From contig JAFGGQ010000139.1 of the NCBI GenBank assembly GCA_016930435.1, positions 1-18,048 of the forward strand: a stretch of 18,048 nucleotides of DNA. The letters are read 5' to 3'. The notes below the pieces were generated by a model that was not told where the DNA came from, did not search any database, and saw nothing but the letters and a program-made list of their open reading frames with translations. Numbering within the stretch: position 1 is the first letter of the stretch; each line of letters opens with the position of its first letter. Of the stretch, positions 8,550 to 16,149 are shown piece by piece. The position numbers and the translations under genes are program-made. This stretch comes from a bacterium. Its GTDB lineage: Bacteria > UBP14 > UBA6098 > JAFGQG01.

Positions 8550-9217
8550 AAAAAATTGCAGTTATGCTATCCGGAGTAGGCTGGCGAGACGGAACAAATC
8601 CCATTGAAGTTGCTTTTGTAATGCATGCATTGGAGGCCGCTGGTGGAGCAAAGATGATCCCCTGCGCGCCCGATATTGAATTTCCCCGGTTGGTGAATTA
8701 CCGGTCTGAAAAAATATTAGACCAAAAACGGAATATACTCGAGGAATGCTATCGAATGATAAACAACACCGTTTATCCGCTGGGTGAGATCGATCCGGCG
8801 GAGATCGATGGGCTGATCATTACCGGTGGAGAGGGCATCCTTTATAATCTCTCGGATTTTTCAACCGGCAACGAGAATATTGCTATATCTGAAAAAGCAA
8901 GACGTTTGGTACAAGGGGTTTTTCTGAGGGGCAAACCTATAGGCACTTTAGGCTACGGAGGCCTTATTCCGGTATTTGCATTAATCAAAGTTGCCACACT
9001 GATCCTGACTATCGGGAAAGACTCTGCGGTAGCGGGAAAGCTTGAGAAAGCCGGGGCGATGATCATTAAGGCAGCCCCCGAAGAAGTCATTATCGATGAT
9101 GATAACCGGTTCTTTTCGAATCATGGGGTCTCCCCTGAAAGTTCGGTAATCAAAACACTTTTAGGGATATCCAGGTTGGTTGAAGAAGTGGTTACCTTCA
9201 AGAAAAAAGCAAAGTAA
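8546..9217 (+). CDS. ElbB/ES1-like class I glutamine-amidotransferase-fold protein lacking the conserved cysteine
   Basis: A 223-residue protein of the ElbB (YhbL)/ES1 branch of the DJ-1/PfpI fold. It shares with E. coli ElbB the start KKIAVMLSG, CAPD, GLIITGG, NLSDF, LTIG and DDDNRFFSN (aligned with VDEDNKIVT). At the nucleophile elbow E. coli ElbB has GFMCIAP, with the reactive Cys. Here the segment is GTLGYGG, with Gly136 at that place and no other Cys nearby. The protein therefore probably lacks the glyoxalase activity reported for E. coli ElbB. Its ATG overlaps the stop of the ATPase homologue (ATGA), implying coupled translation. ElbB was found as an enhancer of lycopene formation, so its place in an operon with dxs and ispA fits an isoprenoid link. 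The function here is unknown. Confidence 0.85.
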   Translation: MKKIAVMLSGVGWRDGTNPIEVAFVMHALEAAGGAKMIPCAPDIEFPRLVNYRSEKILDQKRNILEECYRMINNTVYPLGEIDPAEIDGLIITGGEGILYNLSDFSTGNENIAISEKARRLVQGVFLRGKPIGTLGYGGLIPVFALIKVATLILTIGKDSAVAGKLEKAGAMIIKAAPEEVIIDDDNRFFSNHGVSPESSVIKTLLGISRLVEEVVTFKKKAK

Positions 9218-9322
9218 GGGTGACCTTTGTAAAACCGGTTACAGGAACCATTTTACCTTTCAATAATCAGTATTCAGTGGTTTTCACTTTACATTAATTC
9301 ATTATATAACTGATTTCGAATA

Positions 9323-10357
9323 TCAAATGATGCGGATATGATTGGAGTAGATCCAGCCCTTTCCCCTTTTCATTACTTCCACCCGGTAGATTCCTGGCCC
9401 CGGGCAGCGGAACTCAAGGGTGCGGCCGGTCTTAACCCCTAAATGTTCACCGGATCCGATCAACCGGACCTCCCCATTTTCCGGAAGCTCTACATAGAAA
9501 TTCATGTCCGCTCTAAATTTAACGGTTTCGCCCATGATTAACCTGCTCTGGTCAGCCCTGACATAGAATCTGAAACCGTCGGCTTGAGCCACCCTGTAAT
9601 TCGAAAAATAGACCTGGCAGTTTGTCAATAGACGGAAAAACTCCTTTTCTGCTTTCGGAAAATCAGCAGGCAAGGGTTGACGGGTTAGAAGATGTGTTCG
9701 GATAGTCGTAAAATGTACCTTGTACGGAAATATTTTGACCTTAAAAGGAAATTTTCCGTATTTATGTTCGTGGGCATCAGTGGACCCTATTCCGACTACC
9801 GGACGCTCGCGGTTCAATTCATCCCAGATTCTGAGGATCTTAGGTGTAGGTGTACTGAGAAAGCTTCTGGGATGAGTAAAATACCACAGTTTTCTGGATG
9901 ATGCAATTCCCTCCGTCCAGGCGGAAAGGTGGTTCCATATCTCGATCCCATTAAAATCCCGAACGCTCCAGTCGGTCCAGGGATAAGGTGGTAAACTGGC
10001 AGAGGTACGTACCTCATCTGGATGGGCAATTATCCCCACTCCCCCGCGGCGTGCTACTTCTGCAGCATATTCTCCTGAACTCAAATGCTCGGGTAAAACC
10101 TCATCCAGACAGTACGCCAGGAAATGGTTATGGTTATCCTGGTCGTTGATCTCATAACCCATAATAACCAGCACATTGCCGTACCATCCCTCAAGATGCT
10201 TATGCTTCAAAGTCATGTGGTCATTGAAGAGCAGGAAATCCAGACCCATATCTTGCACGATCCCGATTATTTCGGGATGGGTCTTGGTACCATCGGAGTC
10301 ACTGGTATGGACGTGTATCACCCCGCAATATTCATAGAACTCGTCATTATGTAACAC
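9323..10357 (-). CDS. PHP-domain metallophosphoesterase (CehA/McbA-like)
   Basis: A 344-residue protein if started at GTG 10357, two bases after the coaX stop. A longer form from ATG 10420 would lie 62 bases inside coaX and adds residues before the conserved domain, so I prefer the GTG. Metal-binding PHP motifs are present in order: HVH (15-17), NDH (45-47), Glu69, AHPDE (111-115) and STDAH (192-196). The last 80 or so residues are a beta-rich, Ig-like C-terminal domain (from about FRFYVRADQ). This arrangement matches CehA/McbA-type hydrolases. Substrate unknown; family members hydrolyse phosphoesters and, in CehA, carbaryl. No signal peptide is visible, so it is probably cytoplasmic. It is likely co-transcribed with coaX. 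Confidence 0.85.
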   Translation of the reverse strand: MLHNDEFYEYCGVIHVHTSDSDGTKTHPEIIGIVQDMGLDFLLFNDHMTLKHKHLEGWYGNVLVIMGYEINDQDNHNHFLAYCLDEVLPEHLSSGEYAAEVARRGGVGIIAHPDEVRTSASLPPYPWTDWSVRDFNGIEIWNHLSAWTEGIASSRKLWYFTHPRSFLSTPTPKILRIWDELNRERPVVGIGSTDAHEHKYGKFPFKVKIFPYKVHFTTIRTHLLTRQPLPADFPKAEKEFFRLLTNCQVYFSNYRVAQADGFRFYVRADQSRLIMGETVKFRADMNFYVELPENGEVRLIGSGEHLGVKTGRTLEFRCPGPGIYRVEVMKRGKGWIYSNHIRII

Positions 10358-10358
10358 T

Positions 10359-11123
10359 TTATTGCCTGTCTTTGTTGAATTCCCAGATTTTACCAAGCCC
10401 TTTAAACAGAAGGTGCTCATCGACTATCGCAGTATTTTTCAGCTTTTCTTGCGCAATGCCGGCGTACCCACCGGTAAGGATGATCAACGGGTCACTTTCC
10501 AATAGGCTTGAATACCTCTCTATTAAAAAAGCTACTCCACCCAATACCGCTGCCTGGGTACCTAAACTTATGCAGGTCTCGGAATCCTGCCCAATTATAT
10601 CATCGGTAAAAGCAAATTCCACCCTTGGAAGAAGTTTGGTATGTTGATGCAGGGCATGATGGATCATGCTGACACCAGGAACTATAGCACCTCCCGTCAT
10701 TTCATCACCCCTTACCAAATCCACCGTTATTGCCGTTCCGAAATCCACTACTATTACATCACTGTTCTGGACTTTGCCATAGAAAGAATAAGCACCCACA
10801 GCCGTGCTGATCCTGTCCGGACCCAGTTGGCGAGGATTATGATAAGCCAGTTCAAGTCCAAGGTTGAGTTCGGATGAAACCTCAATTTTGTCTAATGAAC
10901 TGTCCTCAAGAGCTTCCACAATAATATCCCTGGTACGCGGAACTACCGAAGAGATCATTACACCCTGAATAGGATAATTACGCTTGACTTCCTCCAGCTC
11001 GGCACGGATACCAGCGGATACCCCCATAGTAGGAGAACTTCCAACCAGCTTCACCTCGCCATTGTCAGAATAACAACCCAGCTTGGTTTTGCTATTACCG
11101 ATGTCAATTGTTAAAATGCACAT
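10359..11123 (-). CDS. coaX: Type III pantothenate kinase
   Basis: A 254-residue kinase that phosphorylates pantothenate using ATP, the first step of coenzyme A synthesis. It has the ASKHA-fold motifs of the CoaX family: DIGNSKTK (7-14, phosphate 1), NPRQLGPDR (96-104) with the substrate-binding Asp103, DFGTAITVD (127-135, phosphate 2), TGGAIVPGVSM and LTGGYAG near the C-terminus. Length is typical. CoaX enzymes need a monovalent cation and escape CoA feedback. The start ATG is preceded by GGTGA. It heads a two-gene minus-strand unit with the PHP gene and is divergent from the phosphotransacylase gene, both linked to acyl-CoA chemistry. Confidence 0.95.
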   Translation of the reverse strand: MCILTIDIGNSKTKLGCYSDNGEVKLVGSSPTMGVSAGIRAELEEVKRNYPIQGVMISSVVPRTRDIIVEALEDSSLDKIEVSSELNLGLELAYHNPRQLGPDRISTAVGAYSFYGKVQNSDVIVVDFGTAITVDLVRGDEMTGGAIVPGVSMIHHALHQHTKLLPRVEFAFTDDIIGQDSETCISLGTQAAVLGGVAFLIERYSSLLESDPLIILTGGYAGIAQEKLKNTAIVDEHLLFKGLGKIWEFNKDRQ

Positions 11124-11154
11124 TAGTTCACCCGACTTTCGTTAATAAAGATTT

Positions 11155-11183
11155 AATAAACGCACCTCTTCTTTAACTGTCAA
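11155..11183 (-). promoter_or_regulatory. Candidate promoter for coaX
   Basis: On the minus strand a perfect TTGACA (11183-11178) is followed after 17 bases by TTTATT (11160-11155). It would give a leader of about 25 bases to the coaX ATG at 11123. In the same divergent region a TTGACA on the plus strand (11220-11225) could serve the phosphotransacylase gene, but its -10 box is poor. Confidence 0.4.
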
Positions 11184-11280
11184 CATATTTATAGAATACA
11201 GGTACATTATTTAATATGCTTGACATTGCACTAAATTTATTTAAGTTAAGGGTTATTGATTAAGAAATATAAAGGGTTTA

Positions 11281-11287
11281 AAAGGAG
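11281..11287 (+). promoter_or_regulatory. Ribosome binding site that decides the phosphotransacylase start
   Basis: AAAGGAG lies 7 bases before ATG 11295. It argues against the longer frame from 11256, whose extra 13 residues are lysine-rich and would place this site inside the coding region. Confidence 0.75.
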
Positions 11288-11294
11288 TAAGTCA

Positions 11295-12218
11295 ATGCCT
11301 GAACTTTCTGCAACTATTACCAGTTTTAATCAGATATTTGATAGTATCCATCGTTGTTCTACCAGAAGATTGGCAATAGCTGGGGCAGGGAATTCAGAAA
11401 TTATAACAGCAATTAATGAATCTGTAAACAAAAAGATCGTTTATCCCATACTCGTGGGAGATAGGAACAAGATCCAGCCCCTTATCGAAAAAGTAGGCCT
11501 TCAAGGTGATTACAAGATAATTCATATCACCGGTGACGAGGAGATTGCCCAGAAAACCGCGGAGTTGGCGAAAAGTGGTGAAGCTGAGTTATTAATGAAG
11601 GGGAAGGTACCTACCGGGACCTTTTTAAAAGCTGTACTGGACCGGAAAAACGAGCTTCGGAGCGGCGAACTTTTAAGCCATACTGCGGTAGTGGAGGTGG
11701 AAAAATACCCCAAATTGATGTTATTCACTGATGGAGGGATCAACGTGGCTCCCAACCTGGAGCAAAAAGTGGCGATTCTTAAGAATTCCCTGAGAGTTGC
11801 CGGAGCATTGGGGATAAGCCAACCTAAGGTTGCAGTACTCAGCGCTGTGGAAGTAGTCAATCCCAAGATACCTGATACTTTGGATGCTCAGCAATTGGTT
11901 GAGATGGCCGGTAGAGGGGAATTCGGAGACATTGACATTGCAGGGCCTATCGCAATGGATCTTGCTATTTCAGATTATGCAGCTCAACTTAAAGGCTATC
12001 ATTCCAAGGTAGCCGGTGAAGCTGATGTTTTTTTAGTACCCGATATATCTACAGGAAATATTACCGTAAAAGCCTTGATCTACCTTGCTCAAGCCAAAGT
12101 GGGCGGGATAATTATGGGGGCTAGCATACCAATCATTCTCCTTTCCCGGTCGGATACTGCGGAGATAAAACTCTGCTCTATAGCGCTGGGCTGTATGGTA
12201 GTTGAGGACAAGGACTGA
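11295..12218 (+). CDS. Phosphate butyryltransferase/acetyltransferase family enzyme
   Basis: A 307-residue enzyme of the phosphotransacylase (PTA_PTB) family, which exchanges CoA and phosphate on short acyl groups (acyl-CoA + Pi to acyl phosphate + CoA). Diagnostic segments are LLMKGKVPTGTFLKAVLD, LLSHTAVVEV, LMLFTDGGINVAP, the DIAGPIAMDLAIS region and the C-terminal GNITVKALIYLAQAKVGGIIMGA. The length of about 300 and the KGxVxTGxFL signature are more like Ptb (butyryl) than Pta. The substrate is not settled by sequence. No acyl kinase (buk/ackA) is next to it. The gene is followed after 10 bases by small membrane-protein genes and rpiB. The start was chosen from the AAAGGAG box. Confidence 0.88.
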   Translation: MPELSATITSFNQIFDSIHRCSTRRLAIAGAGNSEIITAINESVNKKIVYPILVGDRNKIQPLIEKVGLQGDYKIIHITGDEEIAQKTAELAKSGEAELLMKGKVPTGTFLKAVLDRKNELRSGELLSHTAVVEVEKYPKLMLFTDGGINVAPNLEQKVAILKNSLRVAGALGISQPKVAVLSAVEVVNPKIPDTLDAQQLVEMAGRGEFGDIDIAGPIAMDLAISDYAAQLKGYHSKVAGEADVFLVPDISTGNITVKALIYLAQAKVGGIIMGASIPIILLSRSDTAEIKLCSIALGCMVVEDKD

Positions 12219-12228
12219 AATAAATCAA

Positions 12229-12507
12229 ATGGTATTCTGGATAATACTGGCCATCAGCTTGAATTTTATATTGTTAATGTCCATCTATAATGGAGCGGGA
12301 CAGGATAGTATTCTTGCTATAGCTTACTCCATTTTGCTTGTGGCTCTCGGCGTTTTGTACCGCAGTTTCATCAAATACAAGGAGGGCAAGCTCGAAACCC
12401 TGGATGAAAAATGCTCCAGATTGACCAAGGAAAATGAAAAACTTAAACAAAAGATCGGGTATTACGAAGCCGAATTCGGCTCGGATAAACCCGTTGAAAC
12501 TAAATGA
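12229..12507 (+). CDS. Small membrane protein with two helices and a coiled coil (paralogue A)
   Basis: A 92-residue protein of no family I recognise. Two hydrophobic segments (about 2-19 and 28-44) are joined by a short polar loop (NGAGQD) and followed by R-S-F and then a charged, heptad-like coiled coil (about 50-78) ending in a polar tail. Both ends probably face the cytoplasm, with the coiled coil inside. The start ATG at 12229 lies 10 bases after the phosphotransacylase stop. A TTG at 12202 would add nine polar residues and overlap that gene. No strong Shine-Dalgarno sequence is seen, so coupling is likely. It overlaps paralogue B by 4 bases (ATGA). Confidence 0.75.
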   Translation: MVFWIILAISLNFILLMSIYNGAGQDSILAIAYSILLVALGVLYRSFIKYKEGKLETLDEKCSRLTKENEKLKQKIGYYEAEFGSDKPVETK

Positions 12508-12785
12508 TAATCTGGACCCTGATCGTAATCGCCCTGGACCTGATCCTCATCATTAGCTATTACCAAGGCTATCATGAAGATTTCATATTGGGAGTGGCTT
12601 ATTTAATCCTGCTCACAGCGGTAGGCATTCTGTACCGGATCTTTAAGGAAATGCGAATGGCCAGGATCGAAAAGCTGGAAAAACTGGTCTCTCAACTCCA
12701 GGAAGAAAACGAACAGCTAAAATTAGTATCGGACATCCAGAAAAGGAATATTCCCCCAGAACAGGATAACAGAGGAATAAAATGA
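12504..12785 (+). CDS. Small membrane protein with two helices and a coiled coil (paralogue B)
   Basis: A 93-residue protein, a diverged tandem copy of the preceding gene. By hand count about 32 of the first 74 positions are identical without a gap, including W4, Y20, G22, D26, the AY and LYR segments of helix 2, and LxEENExLK in the coiled coil. It has two membrane helices (about 2-19 and 28-44), then a coiled coil (about 52-76). It is linked by ATGA overlaps to the gene before it (12504-12507) and to rpiB after it (12782-12785), so all three should be translated together. Function unknown; the design suggests a membrane-anchored dimerising or docking subunit, possibly a heteromer with paralogue A. 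Confidence 0.78.
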   Translation: MIIWTLIVIALDLILIISYYQGYHEDFILGVAYLILLTAVGILYRIFKEMRMARIEKLEKLVSQLQEENEQLKLVSDIQKRNIPPEQDNRGIK

Positions 12786-13240
12786 TAAAAATCTCTATAG
12801 GATCAGATCATAGAGGCATTGATTTAAGAAAGAAAATCAAGGACTATCTTGATGCTAAGGGTTATGAAGTGCTTGATTTTGGCAGTTACTCCGAGGAATC
12901 TACCGATTACCCGGATATTGGTTATCAGGTGGCGTTATCTGTTCGGGAGGGCCGGGCAGACCGTGGAATACTCCTATGCTATACCGGAGTAGGAATGTCT
13001 ATAATTGCTAATAAGGTAAAGGGTGTGTATGGAGCCCTGGCATATTCTGAAGCCGTTGCCCAATTAGCACGTGAACATAACAACGCTAATATCCTGGTTC
13101 TTCCGGCTGGATTCACCACTTTTGAACAAGCCCGTGAAAGGATCGATATCTTCCTCAATACCCCCTTCAGCGGTGATGTTTCAGAAGGGGAAAGACACAA
13201 GAGACGGGTAGATAAGATCAAAAAATACGAGAATCTTTAA
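12782..13240 (+). CDS. rpiB: Ribose-5-phosphate isomerase B
   Basis: A 152-residue RpiB/LacAB isomerase interconverting ribose 5-phosphate and ribulose 5-phosphate in the pentose phosphate pathway. Motifs: SDHRG (8-12), TDYPDIG, the catalytic Cys in LLCYTGVGMSIIANK, and REHNNANILVL. The residue after the Cys is Tyr where E. coli has Gly. C-terminal residues EGERHKRRVDKI fit the family's end helix. Length matches. The start is the A of ATGA shared with the upstream small membrane protein. A GAGGAATAA stretch just before it gives a fair ribosome site. Its product also links sugar phosphates to the dxs substrate pool, but the operons are distinct. Confidence 0.95.
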   Translation: MIKISIGSDHRGIDLRKKIKDYLDAKGYEVLDFGSYSEESTDYPDIGYQVALSVREGRADRGILLCYTGVGMSIIANKVKGVYGALAYSEAVAQLAREHNNANILVLPAGFTTFEQARERIDIFLNTPFSGDVSEGERHKRRVDKIKKYENL

Positions 13241-13432
13241 ATAATTATTGAAATCCGATTCCAATGATAAACACTGATATTTCCATGCACGCCTTTTACA
13301 GGAGTATTTCTCGTGGCTTAATCATGCCCTTACTCTATTTCTATTTATAGCATACCCTTCGATTCACATATTAATTACATTCAAAACAGTTTGAGGGTGG
13401 GAGCAAAGATCAATCGATAGAAAGGAAAGTGA

Positions 13433-14386
13433 ATGAAAGACGATAAGATAAATGTAGGGGGACAAGCAGTTATCGAGGGGGTGATGATGCGTTCACCCAA
13501 GCGTGTGGTCACTGCTGTCCGAAGGCCGGACGGGGTGATCGTTACTCAGGCTAATGACTATATATCCCTTGCCAAAAGGTACAAAATACTTAATCTCCCT
13601 CTTGTACGTGGCACTATTAATCTCTTTGAGATGCTTATCATCGGGATTAAATCCCTTAACTGGTCCGCTGAAGTAGCCATGGAGGAGGAGAAAACCTCCG
13701 AGATTCCGCCAGATATTGATGAAGATAAACAAGCGCCTTCAACTCCCCATAAATCGAAAGGGACCACCCTTTCCCTGGTGTTTGCCCTGGTGATCGGATT
13801 GGGAATGGGGTTATTGCTGTTTTTTCTGCTCCCCATAACCCTGACCTCCCTGCTGGGGTTCTCCAAGGAAGCCCTGACCTTTAATCTCTTTGCCGGGCTT
13901 TTCAGGATGATCATCTTCCTTCTTTATCTGTTCATAATATCCAGACTTAAGGACATTAAAAGAATTTTTGAATATCATGGGGCGGAACACAAATCAGTAT
14001 TTGCATTTGAACATGGTAAGGAATTAACCGTAGAGGGAACCAGACAGTTTTCTACCCATCATCCTCGTTGCGGAACCAGTTTTATAATTATTGTAGCCCT
14101 TTTAGCCATCCTTATATTTTCAGTTACTGACATTCTTTTTGCCCATCTTTTCGGCCATCCTCCCAATATTATCCAGCGTTTCGGATGGCATCTTCTGTTT
14201 CTGCCTTTAGTAGCAGGATTATCTTACGAATGGCTGAAACTCAGCGGGAAAGCCATAACCCGGAAAAATATAGTCATCCGGTGGTTGTCAGCACCGGGCC
14301 TGTGGTTACAGAATATCACCACAATTGAACCATCAGACGATCAGATCGAGGTGGCCCTGACCGCTTTAAAGGAAGCGTTAAAGTAA
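13433..14386 (+). CDS. DUF1385 family membrane protein (YqhQ-like)
   Basis: A 317-residue protein of the DUF1385/YqhQ family, of unestablished function though often called a metal-dependent enzyme. The N-terminal signature [15 protein letters not shown] (8-22) is followed by a cytosolic segment with an acidic, proline-rich insert (about 80-107), then hydrophobic helices at about 112-138 and 145-168. The conserved [10 protein letters not shown] (180-189) and [10 protein letters not shown] (208-217) carry His, Glu and Cys residues that could bind metal. Two more helices follow. GAAAGGAAA precedes the ATG. The stop codon is directly followed by the prfA ATG with no gap. DUF1385 next to prfA is a recurring neighbourhood in bacteria, suggesting joint expression. 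Confidence 0.92.
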   Translation: MKDDKINVGGQAVIEGVMMRSPKRVVTAVRRPDGVIVTQANDYISLAKRYKILNLPLVRGTINLFEMLIIGIKSLNWSAEVAMEEEKTSEIPPDIDEDKQAPSTPHKSKGTTLSLVFALVIGLGMGLLLFFLLPITLTSLLGFSKEALTFNLFAGLFRMIIFLLYLFIISRLKDIKRIFEYHGAEHKSVFAFEHGKELTVEGTRQFSTHHPRCGTSFIIIVALLAILIFSVTDILFAHLFGHPPNIIQRFGWHLLFLPLVAGLSYEWLKLSGKAITRKNIVIRWLSAPGLWLQNITTIEPSDDQIEVALTALKEALK

Positions 14387-15451
14387 ATGTTAGAGAAGCT
14401 TAAAAATCTGGAAGACCGTTATCAAGAATTAACTGAACTGTTGGCAGACCCTAAGATCATTAATAACCGGACTGAATATCTCAAACTCACCAAGGAGTAT
14501 AGCTGGCTGGAAAATATAATCAGGCTTACCAACCAGTACCGTAAGATAATAGAGGATTTGGCCGAGGATGAGAGGCTTATCAAGAGTTCTAATGATTCGG
14601 ACCTGGTGGAAATGGCCAGGGAAGAGATGATCGAGCTGGAGGAGAAACAGAGCGAACTGGAGGAGAACCTGAAATTTGCCCTGATTCCCCCAGACCCTTT
14701 GGATGGGAAAAATGTCATCTGTGAAATCCGAGCGGGTACCGGTGGTGAAGAGGCATCCTTATTCGTGGGCGACCTCTTCCGGATGTACTCACTTTATACA
14801 GAATCGAGGGGATGGAAACTGGAGGTAATGACCTCCAATCCTTCTGACCTGGGTGGTTTAAAGGAAATCACCTTTTCCATCCAGGGTGAGGATGCCTATA
14901 AGAACATGAAATTTGAAAGTGGTATTCACCGTGTCCAGAGGGTCCCCGAAACCGAGAGTTCCGGGCGTATCCATACATCCGCGGTATCCGTGGCCATACT
15001 TCCGGAAGCCGAGGACGTTGAGGTGGACCTCAATCCCGATGAACTTCGAATCGAAACCTTCCGTTCCAGCGGACCGGGGGGGCAGCATGTCAATAAAACC
15101 GATTCCGCTATCAGGATAACCCACATCCCAACCGGCCTGGTAGTCTCATGCCAGGACGAGAAATCACAGCATAAAAACAAAGCGAAAGCTTTAAAAATTT
15201 TAAAAGCCCGTTTACTGGCAAGAGAACAGGAAAAGCAACACGACCAGATCGCCAAAGAACGAAGACTTCAGGTGGGTTCCGGGGACCGCTCCGAAAAGAT
15301 TCGAACCTATAACTACCCTCAAAACCGTCTTACTGACCATCGGATTAACCTGACCATCTACAAACTTGATCAGGTAATGAACGGCGACCTGGAAAGTATC
15401 TTTTTGGAACTTCAGAAAGCAGATATGGTGGATGCCCTGAACGAGATTTAA
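14387..15451 (+). CDS. prfA: Peptide chain release factor 1
   Basis: A 354-residue class I release factor that reads UAA and UAG stop codons and triggers peptide release. The codon-recognition tripeptide position reads PET (187-189, PxT type, marking RF1 and not RF2). The GGQ motif lies at 231-233 in SSGPGGQHVNKTDSAIRITH, and the C-terminal DHRINLT segment is intact. Length is normal. The start is immediately next to the upstream stop codon. The usual downstream methyltransferase gene prmC is not here; a cysteine hydrolase follows after 33 bases. Confidence 0.97.
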   Translation: MLEKLKNLEDRYQELTELLADPKIINNRTEYLKLTKEYSWLENIIRLTNQYRKIIEDLAEDERLIKSSNDSDLVEMAREEMIELEEKQSELEENLKFALIPPDPLDGKNVICEIRAGTGGEEASLFVGDLFRMYSLYTESRGWKLEVMTSNPSDLGGLKEITFSIQGEDAYKNMKFESGIHRVQRVPETESSGRIHTSAVSVAILPEAEDVEVDLNPDELRIETFRSSGPGGQHVNKTDSAIRITHIPTGLVVSCQDEKSQHKNKAKALKILKARLLAREQEKQHDQIAKERRLQVGSGDRSEKIRTYNYPQNRLTDHRINLTIYKLDQVMNGDLESIFLELQKADMVDALNEI

Positions 15452-15484
15452 ATCATTCTTTCAAATTATCTGGGAAATAATCAT

Positions 15485-16129
15485 ATGTCATACTCATACG
15501 ATCCTGCCACAATAAAGAAGTGGCTTTCTGAAATAGCCCCGTTTAACAGGCGCAATATGAAGCTGGAGCCACCCCATTCCGCTCTGCTGGTCGTCGATAT
15601 GCAGAATTATTTTGTAGAGCCCGGCGGGAATATTTTCCTGAAGGCCAGCAGGGAGATACTACCCCAAATAAAATGCCTGCTCGGTGCTTTTAGAAAAGCT
15701 AAACTGCCCGTAATTTATACCCGTCATGAACACCATCCCGACGGTCGTGACGCGGGAGCGATGGGCTGGTGGTGGAAAGACATGATCAAGGAGGGCTCAA
15801 CGGAGTCTCAGATCTGTTCGCAGATAGCCCCTTTACCCGATGACAAAGTCATTACCAAGCACCGCTATTCAGCCTTCTACAATACTGATCTTGAAATAAT
15901 ATTAAGGGGAGCCGGAATAAAGGACCTTCTAATTGCCGGGGTAATGACAAATCTGTGCTGTGAAACTACTGCCCGTGAAGCTTTTATGCGGGATTTCAGG
16001 GTCTTCTTCCTGGCAGATGCTACCGCCTCCATGACCGAGCAGATGCACCTGGCAAGTTTACTAAATTTGGCTTATGGATTTGCTTCTATCACTACCACTG
16101 AAGATGTTTTAAAAACCATATTCGGGTAA
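15485..16129 (+). CDS. Isochorismatase-family cysteine hydrolase
   Basis: A 214-residue hydrolase of the isochorismatase/nicotinamidase superfamily. The catalytic triad is visible: Asp38 in VVDMQNYF, Lys125 in VITKHRYSAF and Cys158 in GVMTNLCCETTAREA. A distinct loop rich in aromatic residues (GAMGWWWKDM, about 98-107) lies near where the active site should be. The substrate (isochorismate, nicotinamide, ureido- or other amide) cannot be assigned by sequence. No signal peptide is seen, so it is cytoplasmic. It is on the same strand as prfA, 33 bases downstream, and probably in its transcript. It converges with the L,D-transpeptidase gene only 20 bases away. Confidence 0.9.
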   Translation: MSYSYDPATIKKWLSEIAPFNRRNMKLEPPHSALLVVDMQNYFVEPGGNIFLKASREILPQIKCLLGAFRKAKLPVIYTRHEHHPDGRDAGAMGWWWKDMIKEGSTESQICSQIAPLPDDKVITKHRYSAFYNTDLEIILRGAGIKDLLIAGVMTNLCCETTAREAFMRDFRVFFLADATASMTEQMHLASLLNLAYGFASITTTEDVLKTIFG

Positions 16130-16149
16130 TCCCAAGGGGCAGTTCTCTA

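Noticed and set aside
9218-9322. Possible bidirectional terminator between the convergent ElbB-like and PHP genes
   Set aside because: Only short imperfect inverted repeats are present (for example around AACCGGTT), without a stable stem followed by a T tract on either strand.
10358-10420. Longer start for the PHP protein inside coaX
   Set aside because: The extra 21 residues precede the conserved domain and read the coaX end in another frame; the GTG two bases after the coaX stop is more economical, though not proven.
12782-13240. RpiB has Cys-Tyr-Thr-Gly where E. coli has Cys-Gly-Thr-Gly
   Set aside because: From memory the residue after the catalytic Cys varies in this family, and all other motifs are normal, so I do not treat it as notable.
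13241-13432. Short reading frame of 21 codons in the gap between rpiB and the DUF1385 gene
   Set aside because: It has no ribosome site and no recognisable composition; the gap otherwise shows only the ribosome site of the next gene.
14942-14953. RF1 tripeptide reads Pro-Glu-Thr instead of Pro-Ala-Thr
   Set aside because: The middle position of PxT varies in RF1 proteins; there is no reason to suspect altered stop-codon reading.
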